Origin: an uncultured Johnsonella sp.
GTDB lineage: Bacteria; Bacillota; Clostridia; Lachnospirales; Lachnospiraceae
Direction of reading: 5' to 3'
NCBI GenBank assembly: GCA_937927235.1
Contig: CALBCM010000015.1
Coordinates: forward strand, 1-64,000
DNA length: 64,000 bases
In this document: piece by piece, positions 42,270-51,235 of the stretch
Position numbering within the stretch: the first letter of the stretch is position 1
How the letters are laid out: each line of letters begins with the position of its first letter
Notes under the pieces: generated by a model
Told to the model about the DNA's origin: nothing
Seen by the model: only the letters and a program-made list of their open reading frames with translations
Databases searched by the model: none
Made by a program: the position numbers and the translations under genes

Positions 42270-42947
42270 ATGAAGAATATAAAAGTGCTTGTGGTAGACG
42301 ATGAAGCAAAGATGAGAAAGCTGGTAAAGGACTTTCTTTCAATTAAGGGCTTCACTGTGGTTGAAGCCGGAGATGGAGAGGAAGCCCTTGAGATTTTTTA
42401 TAAGGAAAAGGATATAAAGCTAATCCTGCTTGATGTGATGATGCCCAGGATGGACGGCTGGGAAACCTTAAGGGCGATACGGGAGCAGTCGGATTTGCCT
42501 ATAATAATGCTGACTGCAAGGAGTGAGGAAAGAGATGAGCTGCTGGGCTTTAATCTGGGAGTGGACGAGTATATCACCAAGCCCTTCAGCCCCAAGATAC
42601 TGGTGGCGAGGGTGGAAGCCATACTTAGAAGAAGCAGCGCAAATCAGGAGGAAAAGCTTTCTTCGGGAGGCATAGAAATTGATAAAACCGCACATCAGGT
42701 CACGATAGACGGCAGACCTGTGGATTTAAGCTATAAAGAATTTGAGCTTTTAACCTATTTTATAGAAAATAAGGGCATAGCCCTCTCAAGGGAAAAGATA
42801 CTTAATAATGTATGGAATTATGATTACTTCGGAGATGCAAGGACTATAGACACACATGTGAAAAAGCTCAGATCTAAAATGGGAGAGAAGGGTGAATACA
42901 TAAGGACGATTTGGGGCATGGGCTATAAATTTGAGCCTGAGGCTTAA
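42270..42947 (+). CDS. OmpR-family response regulator
   Basis: A 225-residue regulator with an N-terminal receiver (acidic pocket Asp10, Asp11; phospho-acceptor Asp55 in LILLDVMMP; switch Lys in YITKPF) and a C-terminal winged helix (about 130-222, ending RTIWGMGYKFEP). It pairs with the histidine kinase 18 bp downstream. ACGGAGG precedes ATG 42270. Target genes cannot be told, but ahpC and the surface cluster lie just downstream. Confidence 0.95.
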   Translation: MKNIKVLVVDDEAKMRKLVKDFLSIKGFTVVEAGDGEEALEIFYKEKDIKLILLDVMMPRMDGWETLRAIREQSDLPIIMLTARSEERDELLGFNLGVDEYITKPFSPKILVARVEAILRRSSANQEEKLSSGGIEIDKTAHQVTIDGRPVDLSYKEFELLTYFIENKGIALSREKILNNVWNYDYFGDARTIDTHVKKLRSKMGEKGEYIRTIWGMGYKFEPEA

Positions 42948-42965
42948 GTCTATATATAAAAAATT

Positions 42966-44543
42966 ATGATAAAACATTCTATAAGACTTAGATTAACCGG
43001 AATTTTCTTTATTATTATAGCCTTTATGCTGGTTTCAATCTGTATTATTAATTCCTTCGGACTTGAGCTGTTTTACCGGCTTGAAAAGGTTAAGGAGCTG
43101 CAAAATGCTTATGAAAACATAAATGCCGAGGTGATGGATATTTTGCAGACCCTGTCTCAGACAAGCAGTAATGAAACTTTTACAGGTGCGGCGGAGGCTG
43201 ATGATGCAAATGAAATTCAGAGTATAGATAATAATGCTTCTTTTGTGTACTCAAAAAGACTGAGAGAAATATTAATCGAATATTCAAACCGATATAATAT
43301 AAGCATAATAGTTGTAGACTCAAATGACAAGGCTTTAGTATCTACTGAAAGATACGGAGAGCTGATAATGAAAAGAATTAAAGCTGATTTTGTGGGCAAT
43401 GAAGATAAGCAGAATATAAACAAGCTGTATGAAACTGAGCGCTACGGCATTATATTAAATAATTCGGGAGAAAATGCTTCTTCATATATAGAGTTTTTGG
43501 GCTATTGCAGCGGTGACCAGATACAGGTGATGATGTCAACTCCTATAGCAAATCTCAAAACCAGCGTACTGCTTTCAAATAAATTTCTGCTCTACATAGG
43601 CTCATTAGCTTCGCTGTATGGTATGGCGGCAGTGTTTTTTTTAATGAGGAGAGTGACCAAGCCCATACTTGAGCTTGCCGATATTTCCGAAAAAATATGT
43701 CTTTTGGATTTTGAGGCAAAGTATGAGGGAAGATATGAGGATGAAATAGGAATCCTCGGCAGGAATATGAATCTTATGTCTGAAAGGCTCAAATATACGA
43801 TTGATGAGCTGAAGGCGGCAAATGCCAAGCTCCAGGAGGAGCTTCAGCATAAGGAAAAGATTGATGAAATGAGGCAGGATTTTATTGCAAATGTTTCACA
43901 TGAGCTTAAAACGCCTATTGCTTTAATACAGGGCTATGCCGAAGGGCTGAATGTGGGACTTTGCGATGATGAAGAAAGCAGAAAATACTATACCGAGGTG
44001 ATAATAGATGAAGCCTCTAAAATGAATCTGATGGTAAAGCAGCTGCTTACTCTGAGTGCACTTGAATCAGGCACTGCAACTCCCGACATGACAGAATTTG
44101 ACATGAATGAGCTTATTGAGGGAGTCATGGCTTCTACTAAAATACTGCTTGGTGAGAAAAAGGTAAGCGTCAATGTTATAACCTCGCCGGGAGCTTTGGT
44201 AAAGGCGGATGAATTTAAAATAGAGGAGGTTCTTACCAACTATGTCAGCAATGCTATTAATCATGTAAATGAGGGAGGCTATATAGAGGTCAAGGTCCGG
44301 CAGCTTCCGGAGAGCAAAAGCATTAAAGTCAGTGTCTTTAACACAGGAGGGAGCATACCTGAAGAGGATATTGAGCATATCTGGGAAAAATTTTATAAGG
44401 TTGACAAGGCACATTCCAGAAGCTACGGCGGAAGCGGAATAGGTCTTTCTATAGTAAAAGCTATAATAGAGGCACACGGCGGAAATTACGGAGTTAAAAA
44501 CAGAGATAACGGCGTAGAGTTCTGGTTTGAGCTGAGAGCCTGA
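42966..44543 (+). CDS. Membrane sensor histidine kinase
   Basis: A 525-residue kinase: membrane span at about 9-29, an extracellular sensor of roughly 165 residues, a second span at about 200-220, HAMP linker, a HisKA domain with His312 in NVSHELKTPIALIQGY, and a HATPase_c domain (NYVSNAINHVNEGG N-box, GIGLSIVKAIIEAHGG). The layout matches WalK/ResE-like cell-envelope sensors, without a PAS domain. The signal is unknown. It is cotranscribed with the response regulator. Confidence 0.94.
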   Translation: MIKHSIRLRLTGIFFIIIAFMLVSICIINSFGLELFYRLEKVKELQNAYENINAEVMDILQTLSQTSSNETFTGAAEADDANEIQSIDNNASFVYSKRLREILIEYSNRYNISIIVVDSNDKALVSTERYGELIMKRIKADFVGNEDKQNINKLYETERYGIILNNSGENASSYIEFLGYCSGDQIQVMMSTPIANLKTSVLLSNKFLLYIGSLASLYGMAAVFFLMRRVTKPILELADISEKICLLDFEAKYEGRYEDEIGILGRNMNLMSERLKYTIDELKAANAKLQEELQHKEKIDEMRQDFIANVSHELKTPIALIQGYAEGLNVGLCDDEESRKYYTEVIIDEASKMNLMVKQLLTLSALESGTATPDMTEFDMNELIEGVMASTKILLGEKKVSVNVITSPGALVKADEFKIEEVLTNYVSNAINHVNEGGYIEVKVRQLPESKSIKVSVFNTGGSIPEEDIEHIWEKFYKVDKAHSRSYGGSGIGLSIVKAIIEAHGGNYGVKNRDNGVEFWFELRA

Positions 44544-44632
44544 AATTTTATAGTGATTATGCATAGTTGAAACTGATAATAATTCCTAATATTATATATA
44601 AAGATGAATTTAAGCAAATTCTAATTTAGCTC

Positions 44633-44661
44633 TTGCATATCTGTAAATTATGTGATAAATT
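44633..44661 (+). promoter_or_regulatory. Promoter of ahpC
   Basis: TTGCAT, 17-bp spacer, TAAATT. I saw no clear PerR box near it. Confidence 0.45.
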
Positions 44662-44779
44662 TTCTGTAGCGTCAAATTAAATTTGTTGCGGTTTAAAAGT
44701 GCTTAGAAATTTGAGCTGCTGCATAGATAATATATTTTATATTAATTTTATTTTCAATTTTGAAAGGAGATTTTTTATT

Positions 44780-45343
44780 ATGTCTTTGATTAACAAAGAA
44801 GTTTCAGATTTTACAGTACAGGCTTTTCATAACAACGACTTTAAGGCAGTATCAAAAAGTGACATACTCGGAAAATGGAGTGTATTTTTCTTCTATCCGG
44901 CGGATTTTACCTTTGTATGCCCTACTGAGCTTGAGGACCTTCAGAATATTTATGATAAGTTTGCCAAGGCTGGCTGTGAGGTGTTCGGAGTATCCTGTGA
45001 TACCCATTTTGTCCACAAAGCTTGGCATGACCATTCAGAGAGAATAGGAAAAATTACCTATCCGCTACTTGCAGACCCTACTCATGCACTTTCACGTGAT
45101 TTTGAGGTATACATTGAAGAAGCCGGCATAGCCGAAAGAGGCACCTTTATAGTTAATCCTGAGGGAAAGATTGTAGCTTATGAGGTTAATGCGGGAAATG
45201 TAGGACGTAATGCGGAAGAGCTTTTCAGAAAGCTTCAGGCATGCCAGTTTGTACATGAGCACGGCGATGAGGTTTGCCCTGCAAAATGGACCCCGGGGGC
45301 AGAAACCCTTAAGCCAAGTCTTGACCTTGTAGGCAAGCTTTAA
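44780..45343 (+). CDS. ahpC: Alkyl hydroperoxide reductase AhpC (2-Cys peroxiredoxin)
   Basis: A 187-residue peroxiredoxin with peroxidatic Cys47 (FTFVCPTE) and resolving Cys166 (EVCPAKW), typical of AhpC-type typical 2-Cys enzymes. It reduces hydrogen peroxide and organic hydroperoxides. The start is ATG 44780 after AAAGGAG; an upstream in-frame start at 44699 has no support. The next gene supplies the reductase. Full length. Confidence 0.95.
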   Translation: MSLINKEVSDFTVQAFHNNDFKAVSKSDILGKWSVFFFYPADFTFVCPTELEDLQNIYDKFAKAGCEVFGVSCDTHFVHKAWHDHSERIGKITYPLLADPTHALSRDFEVYIEEAGIAERGTFIVNPEGKIVAYEVNAGNVGRNAEELFRKLQACQFVHEHGDEVCPAKWTPGAETLKPSLDLVGKL

Positions 45344-45358
45344 TATTTTTTTAAAAAA

Positions 45359-45443
45359 GGCGGTTTAGATTCACTTAGCTTGATTGGTGGATTCGGACCG
45401 CCAAAAGTTTATCAGCGACCGGGCGGGTTGAGAATATCCGCCC
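45359..45443. other. Two hairpins between ahpC and the AhpF-like gene
   Basis: GGCGGT/ACCGCC (45359-45364 with 45397-45402) and GGGCGG/CCGCCC (45421-45426 with 45438-45443). Neither has a T-run; they may tune the ratio of the two gene products. Confidence 0.5.
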
Positions 45444-45470
45444 TACATTTATTAACTTATGGAGATACAG

Positions 45471-47138
45471 ATGGACAAAGAACTTAAAAACAAGGATTTA
45501 AGTAACTTTTATGATGCAATTATAATAGGAGGAGGTCCTGCCGGGCTTACCGCTGCAATCTATCTTGCCAGAGCCTGCTACAGAGTGCTTGTTATTGAAA
45601 AGGAAAAATTTGGAGGTCAGATAACTATTACCTCTGAGGTAGTTAATTATCCCGGAATAGAGCGTACAAACGGCGAGGAGCTTACCGAAACTATGCGCAG
45701 ACAGGCACAGAGCTTTGGAGCGGAGTTTAAGCTTGCCGAGGTTACGTCTATAGACAACTCCTCTGAAATTAAAAAAGTAGTTGCCCGGGAGGCAGTTTTT
45801 GAATGCTTCGGTATTTTGATAGCTACCGGTGCAAGACCGAGGATGATAGGCTTTGAGGGTGAAAAGGAGTTTCGCGGTCACGGCGTAGCCTACTGTGCCA
45901 CCTGTGACGGAGAGTTTTTTACCGGAAAGGATGTCTTTGTAATAGGAGGAGGCTTTGCGGCGGCAGAGGAGGGAGTGTTTCTGACTAAATATGCAAAGCA
46001 TGTCTATATTCTTGTAAGAAAATCTGACTTTTCCTGTGCAAAGACTGCGGCGGAGCATGCAAAGCAGCATGAAAAAATTACGGTGCTTACAAATACCGAG
46101 GTGGTAAGAGCGGAGGGTGACAGCCTCTTAAGAAGCCTGATCTATAAAAACAATCAAAGCGGCGAGGAAATTGTCTATAAGGCAAAGGAGGGAGATACCT
46201 TCGGAATTTTTGTATTTGCCGGCTATGAGCCTGCCACTGAGCTGGTAAAGGGGATAGTTGAGCTTGATGGAGGCGGCTATGTAATTACCGACAGAAGTCA
46301 AAAAACCAGTGCCGAGGGCATCTATGCTGCCGGAGATGTCTGCATCAAGCCCTTAAGACAGGTAGTGACTGCGGTGGGAGATGGAGCTATTGCTGCTACT
46401 GAATTGGAAAAATATATTTTAAAGCTGCAAAAAGAAACCGGACTTCATGCCTTAAGACCGGAAAAAGAAGTTAAGCCTGTTAAACCGGCTGCTGCCGGCC
46501 CGGAAAGTACAAAGGTGGACTCAGATGCCTTATTTACTGCCGATATGCTTGCCCAGCTTAATGCGGTATTTGACAGAATGTCTCAAAATGTAGTGCTTAA
46601 GCTTTATCTTGACGAAAGAGCGGTATCAGCCGAGCTTAAAGAATATATGGAAAGGCTGGCTTCTCTTACAGATAAACTGAGCCTGGATTTTGCAGATAAA
46701 TCTGAAGTGGAGGCAGAGCTGTCACAGGTTCCCTGCGTGAAGCTCTGCTACCCGGATAAAACCGAGAGCGGACTTGCTTTCCACGGTGTACCCGGAGGTC
46801 ATGAGTTTACTTCATTTATACTTGGAATCTATAATGTGGCAGGTCCCGGACAGCCGCTGGAAGAAGCCTTGATTTCACGTATAAAAGCAATTAATAAAGC
46901 AACGGCTATCAGAATTATGGTATCTTTGACCTGCTCCGTCTGTCCTGACCTTGTTGCTGCGGCACAGCGTATTGCAGTTTTAAATCCTCTGATAAGTACG
47001 GACATATATGATATAAATCATTTCGGAGATTTAAAGGATAAGTATCAGATTATGAGTGTTCCCTGTATGGTGATAGATGACAAAGCCCCTGTATTCGGAA
47101 AGAAGGATATATCACAGATATTGGAGCTTATATCTTAA
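45471..47138 (+). CDS. AhpF-like flavoprotein reductase with domain order reversed
   Basis: A 555-residue flavoprotein. Residues about 15-325 form a thioredoxin-reductase-like module: FAD site IIIGGGPAGLTAAIY, redox pair Cys142/Cys145 in CATCDG, a second nucleotide motif VIGGGFAAAEEG, and GIYAAGDV. Residues about 370-555 carry a tandem thioredoxin-fold region matching the N-terminal domain of AhpF, with the redox pair Cys488/Cys491 (LTCSVCPDLV). In AhpF that domain comes first, so this protein is a circular permutation in domain order. It should accept electrons from NAD(P)H, pass them to the C-terminal disulfide and reduce the AhpC encoded upstream. ATG 45471 follows TGGAGA; ATG 45459 is an alternative. 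Confidence 0.88.
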   Translation: MDKELKNKDLSNFYDAIIIGGGPAGLTAAIYLARACYRVLVIEKEKFGGQITITSEVVNYPGIERTNGEELTETMRRQAQSFGAEFKLAEVTSIDNSSEIKKVVAREAVFECFGILIATGARPRMIGFEGEKEFRGHGVAYCATCDGEFFTGKDVFVIGGGFAAAEEGVFLTKYAKHVYILVRKSDFSCAKTAAEHAKQHEKITVLTNTEVVRAEGDSLLRSLIYKNNQSGEEIVYKAKEGDTFGIFVFAGYEPATELVKGIVELDGGGYVITDRSQKTSAEGIYAAGDVCIKPLRQVVTAVGDGAIAATELEKYILKLQKETGLHALRPEKEVKPVKPAAAGPESTKVDSDALFTADMLAQLNAVFDRMSQNVVLKLYLDERAVSAELKEYMERLASLTDKLSLDFADKSEVEAELSQVPCVKLCYPDKTESGLAFHGVPGGHEFTSFILGIYNVAGPGQPLEEALISRIKAINKATAIRIMVSLTCSVCPDLVAAAQRIAVLNPLISTDIYDINHFGDLKDKYQIMSVPCMVIDDKAPVFGKKDISQILELIS

Positions 47139-47194
47139 AGTTCCTGATGGATATAAAAATTTTCTTACAAAATTATAATAAAATCACAAATTTA

Positions 47195-47223
47195 TTGAAG
47201 TTATTGTTAAAAAATGATAAAAT
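47195..47223 (+). promoter_or_regulatory. Promoter of the surface glucosaminidase operon
   Basis: TTGAAG at 47195-47200, 17-bp spacer, TAAAAT at 47218-47223. The gene starts about 100 bp later, beyond the IS605-like end. Confidence 0.55.
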
Positions 47224-47259
47224 ACCTTTAGTTAAATTAAACAACAAACTTCTTAAACA

Positions 47260-47303
47260 GGTGTGTCAGCACCTTAGAAGCCCATTGCCTAAAGGCAATG
47301 GGC
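47260..47303 (+). mobile_element. Solitary IS200/IS605-type right-end hairpin
   Basis: A short AGGTG/CACCT hairpin is followed by a 10-bp perfect stem (47280-47289 with 47294-47303, loop TAAA) and then GGTTCAC. This is the outline of IS605-family right ends and of the 3' end of omega RNAs. No transposase or tnpB gene is attached. It lies in the 5' leader of the glucosaminidase gene. Confidence 0.55.
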
Positions 47304-47326
47304 GGTTCACGTGGGAGAAATTGCTT

Positions 47327-49570
47327 ATGATAAAAAATACAGGAAATGCAAAATATAGATTTACAAAAGCTGCCTCATACTTAATAGCTTCTGCTGTAGT
47401 TACAGTTTCACAATCATTCACTCCTGCTTATTTTATGCAAGCCTATGCCTATACGGAGAAAAAGGCTACAGTAAGTGCGGTCAGCCTGAACATCAGGGTG
47501 GCAGCAGGAGATAAAAACCGAAAGATTGCAACTCTGAGGTCGGGAACCGAGTTGACTATAATAGACGAAACCACAGATTCGGGTGGAAATAAATGGTATA
47601 AGGTAAGATTTGGAGAGGGTGAAACCGGCTATGCCATCAGCACCTATATACAGATTGCCGAATCAGGTGCTTCCTATGCCCCCAGTGATGATTTTGAAAA
47701 AGCTTTAAATGAGCAGGGCTTCCCCGAGGAGTATAAGGAGGGACTTAGAAAAGTGCATGCCCAGTATCCCAACTGGGTGTTTAAGGCTCAGCCTGTTGAT
47801 ATAGATTGGCAGACCGTCATTGAAAATGAAAGCGTAATAGGAAGAAACCTTGTGCATAAGGACAGTGTTTCCTCATGGAAATCGGTGGAGCCCGGTGCTT
47901 ATGACTGGAAGACCTCTACCTGGCCCGGATTTGATACCAGTGCCTGGGTGGCTGCAAATGAGGCGGTAATACGCTATTATATGGACCCCAGAAATTTTCT
48001 TGACCCTGTAAATATATTTCAGTTTTTAAATCAGGGCTATAGTGAAAATAAATATGATGTGGCTGGAATAGAGGGAATGGTAAGAGGAACTTACCTTGAA
48101 AGCAAGGCTTCAAATTCCGCAGTATTTAATGCAAGCCGTGATATTTCGCCGTCCTCGGACGGTCAGTCACCGGGGGGCTCGTCAAATGATAAAAATTCGG
48201 AAGTAAGCCTTACTGCCCCGACTGCCGTACAGCCTGAAAAAAAAGAGGGAGAAACCAATAACTCCGGGATAAGTCTTACTGCGCCGACGGCTTCAGCTAA
48301 GGGCAATGTAGATTATCCTCAAAATCAGGACAACAATACTGCCGAGCAGACTCAGGCGGCTGCCGACCCTAATAACCCCTCCTCGCAGAAAGACAGCAGT
48401 GTCAGGCTCGAGGCTCCGCAAAAGGGAGCAAGCAAAAAACAGCAGTCGGATTACGGTCCTATAGCTGAGGTGAATGAACAGAAGGGAAGCGAGAGCAATT
48501 CAAACCCTTCTGATGAAAGCAAAATTTCGTATTCCGAGCTCTACGCTCAAAACGGTCCGGGGATATGGCTTGACAGTGAAACCGGCAAGGATGCGAGGTC
48601 TGCCGGAATTGATAGAAATGCTCAAAGCTCGGATAACAGAACAAATGAAGATACCAATTATACTCCTGTTTCAGGAGATAAAACCTATGTCGATATGATA
48701 CTTGAGGCGGCTGTGGTTTCAGGAGTCAATCCCTACGTGCTTACCTCCATGCTGATACAGGAGCAGGGCAGAGAGGGCAAAAGCGGACTTATAAGCGGAA
48801 CTACGGAGCCTTATAAGGGAATCTATAATTATTTTAATGTACAGGCTTATGAAGCAGCCGGCATGTCACCTACACAAAGAGGACTGTGGTGGGCTTCGCA
48901 GTCGGGAAGCTACGGAAGACCCTGGAATTCAAGGGACAAGGCTATAACAGGCGGAGCGATTTACTATGGCGACAACTATGTTAAAGCCAGACAGGAAACC
49001 TTTTATTTAAAGAAATTTAATGTGCTCGGCACAAATCTGTATAAGCATCAGTATATGACTAATGTTGAGGGTGCCGCAGATGAGGGAGCCAGGCTGTCAC
49101 AGGCATATTCGGAGAGCATGAAAAAGGGAGCTTTGGTATTTTCAATACCGGTTTATAAAAATATGCCTAAAGAAAAGGCTAAGCTGCCGACCGGAAATGG
49201 AAGCCCGAATAATAAGCTTGCAAGCTTGAGTGTAGAGGGCTACAGTCTTGAGCCGGAATTCAGCAGAGATGTTGAAAAATACAGTATAGAGGTTTCTCCG
49301 TCTATAACCTCAATAAATATAGCTGCGGCTTCTGCCGATTCCAAGGCTGCGGTAAACGGAGGCGGAGCGGTTAATCTCAGCAGCGGAAACAATACCTTTA
49401 ACATAGAGGTTAAGGCTGAAAACGGCAATGTAAGAAACTATGTTATAAATGTGGTAAGGAAAGAAGGAGCTGCCAAGCAAAATAATACAAATAACAATCA
49501 AAGTAATAACTCTGGCGGAACTTCTACAGAACTGCCCAAACTTGTATCACCTGAAGGAGATGGACGTTAA
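47327..49570 (+). CDS. Secreted SH3b-glucosaminidase with split catalytic domain
   Basis: A 747-residue exported wall hydrolase. Signal peptide at 1-40 (cut near AYA), an SH3b domain at about 43-105 (VSLNIRVAAGDKNRKIATL), then the first part of a mannosyl-glycoprotein endo-beta-N-acetylglucosaminidase domain (FLDPVNIFQFLNQGYS, to about 265). A Ser/Asn/Pro-rich insert of about 185 residues (265-450) containing imperfect repeats (SLTAPTA, SLTAPTAS, RLEAPQKG) interrupts the domain, which resumes with SGVNPYVLTSMLIQEQGREG and YNYFNVQAYEA to about 575. A cadherin-like beta domain lies at about 628-711. It should cut the GlcNAc-MurNAc glycan. ATG 47327 follows GTGGGAGA; the long upstream frame is not used, since the promoter lies inside it. 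Confidence 0.85.
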   Translation: MIKNTGNAKYRFTKAASYLIASAVVTVSQSFTPAYFMQAYAYTEKKATVSAVSLNIRVAAGDKNRKIATLRSGTELTIIDETTDSGGNKWYKVRFGEGETGYAISTYIQIAESGASYAPSDDFEKALNEQGFPEEYKEGLRKVHAQYPNWVFKAQPVDIDWQTVIENESVIGRNLVHKDSVSSWKSVEPGAYDWKTSTWPGFDTSAWVAANEAVIRYYMDPRNFLDPVNIFQFLNQGYSENKYDVAGIEGMVRGTYLESKASNSAVFNASRDISPSSDGQSPGGSSNDKNSEVSLTAPTAVQPEKKEGETNNSGISLTAPTASAKGNVDYPQNQDNNTAEQTQAAADPNNPSSQKDSSVRLEAPQKGASKKQQSDYGPIAEVNEQKGSESNSNPSDESKISYSELYAQNGPGIWLDSETGKDARSAGIDRNAQSSDNRTNEDTNYTPVSGDKTYVDMILEAAVVSGVNPYVLTSMLIQEQGREGKSGLISGTTEPYKGIYNYFNVQAYEAAGMSPTQRGLWWASQSGSYGRPWNSRDKAITGGAIYYGDNYVKARQETFYLKKFNVLGTNLYKHQYMTNVEGAADEGARLSQAYSESMKKGALVFSIPVYKNMPKEKAKLPTGNGSPNNKLASLSVEGYSLEPEFSRDVEKYSIEVSPSITSINIAAASADSKAAVNGGGAVNLSSGNNTFNIEVKAENGNVRNYVINVVRKEGAAKQNNTNNNQSNNSGGTSTELPKLVSPEGDGR

Positions 49571-51183
49571 TGAGTTTATTTAAAAATAAATATGCCGATT
49601 TTTTATCAGTTTTCATATTGATTTGTCTTTTTACTATAGCAGGATTTTTTCAGATAACTTCATACGCACTTGATACCAAGATTTCATTTTCAGACCCTTC
49701 AGCCACTGTAGGAAGTGAGGTCAATGTTACCATGAGAATAGGCGTAGTTGACGAGGGTATGAAGCTGGGCAAGGCTGATATAATGCTTTCTTATGATGCA
49801 CAGTCCCTTGAGTTTATCAGCGGTGACGGTGCACAGGGGGGAGCAGGCTCAATAAAAATAACTGCGGCTTCTGCTGCCGGAAATGATAAGGAATGGATAT
49901 TCAGCTTAAAATTTAAGGCACTGAAAGCAGGAGAATCCACTATTAAAATCAGCACCTGGGAGATACAGGATATAGATGGAGTACCTGCAAGTGCGAGCCA
50001 TGAAGGCAGCTCCAAGGTAACAATTACTGAGGCTCAGACTGAAGCTGCCAATCCGGGTGCCTCAGGTGAAAGCTCAGCTTCCGCTGCGGAAACTTCACAG
50101 GGAGTGGGTGCTGAAATTTCCAGTGAAAATGTAGTAATTGACAATAAAAGCTACACTGTAGCTTCTTCATTTGATGCATCCCTGCTGCCTGAGGGCTATA
50201 CGGTAGGCAGATATTTATATCAAGGCAAGGATGTTGCCGCAGGACGTACTGAGATAAGTGATATTATAGTAATGTACCTGATTGCCGATGACGGCTCGGG
50301 AGGACTTTTTGCTTATGATGAAAAAAGTGGTAACTGGTCGCAGTTTACCACACTGACCTCGTCGGCAAAGAAAATTACCATAGTGCCTCTGCCTCAGGGA
50401 GTCCAGGTACCGCAGGGCTTTAAGCCGGTATCCTTTGAAACCTCAAGTGGAGATGCAAAGACTAAAATATCAGGCTGGGTATGGGCAAGTGCAGCCGAGC
50501 ATGAGTATTATATAGTCTATGCAATGAACGCTCAAGGTGAGAAGAGCTTTTACAGGTTTGATGTCAAGGAAAAAAGCTTCCAGAGATATTTTAGCGACCC
50601 GGCGATTGAAAATGCCGTGCCTCAGAGTGAATATGATAAGCTCGCAACAAACTATAACAAGCTTTTAAAGGACTATAAGCTCAGGGGCTTTGTGATCATA
50701 GCTCTTGCAGTAATTATAGTGGGACTGCTTGCCTTTATCTTTATAAAGCTGAAAAAGCAGACAACAGGCGAAAAGATTTCCGATAAGCCTCTCAATACCT
50801 CTGCTTCCGATTTTAGCACTGGCAATAAAAGCTTGTACGGAGAGCCTCACAGCAGAGCAAAGGTTAAGGTGATAAAAAGGGAAGAAATTGAAAATGTAGT
50901 AGTTACCGGAAAAAGAGCTGAGTCCGGTGAAGAAAACAAGGCTGCCGTTTTAAAGAAGGCTGCACCGGAAGCGGTATCAATTACTGATTTTGAGGAGCTT
51001 GATAAAGGTATTGACAAAACAGAAGCTTTAGTGCAAAATGGTAACAACGAAATTGAGTTAAAAACCGACACTGAGGCAGCCGAAGGCACTGATAAGGAGG
51101 CTGCTAATTATCAGGGGAGCAACTTAAAGGGAATTATCTCCGAAAATATAGATTTAACCAAGGCTCCTGATAGTAACAGCTAG
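49570..51183 (+). CDS. Membrane-anchored cohesin-like protein
   Basis: A 537-residue protein: signal or anchor segment at about 12-32, a cohesin-like beta domain at about 36-150 (KISFSDPSATVGSEVNVTMR, ADIMLSYDAQSLEFIS, SGDGAQGGAG), a linker, a second extracellular region, a coiled segment near 350-370, one membrane span at about 371-393 and a 145-residue cytoplasmic tail rich in Lys and Glu. Its ATG overlaps the stop of the glucosaminidase gene (TAATG), so the two are translationally coupled. Cohesins bind dockerins, but related domains bind other ligands; no dockerin is seen in this window. Perhaps it displays or senses wall enzymes (inference). Confidence 0.7.
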   Translation: MSLFKNKYADFLSVFILICLFTIAGFFQITSYALDTKISFSDPSATVGSEVNVTMRIGVVDEGMKLGKADIMLSYDAQSLEFISGDGAQGGAGSIKITAASAAGNDKEWIFSLKFKALKAGESTIKISTWEIQDIDGVPASASHEGSSKVTITEAQTEAANPGASGESSASAAETSQGVGAEISSENVVIDNKSYTVASSFDASLLPEGYTVGRYLYQGKDVAAGRTEISDIIVMYLIADDGSGGLFAYDEKSGNWSQFTTLTSSAKKITIVPLPQGVQVPQGFKPVSFETSSGDAKTKISGWVWASAAEHEYYIVYAMNAQGEKSFYRFDVKEKSFQRYFSDPAIENAVPQSEYDKLATNYNKLLKDYKLRGFVIIALAVIIVGLLAFIFIKLKKQTTGEKISDKPLNTSASDFSTGNKSLYGEPHSRAKVKVIKREEIENVVVTGKRAESGEENKAAVLKKAAPEAVSITDFEELDKGIDKTEALVQNGNNEIELKTDTEAAEGTDKEAANYQGSNLKGIISENIDLTKAPDSNS

Positions 51184-51235
51184 GCGGCAAAGGATTTATT
51201 AAATAAAAACTATAAGTGAAAAAGGGGGTACAGAT

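Noticed and set aside
44067..44564. Minus-strand frame of 165 codons opposite the histidine kinase
   Set aside because: It is antisense to the HisKA/HATPase region and has no family features.
47280..47303. Hairpin considered as a CRISPR repeat
   Set aside because: There is one copy only, with no spacers; it fits an IS605 end better. No CRISPR array was seen in the window.
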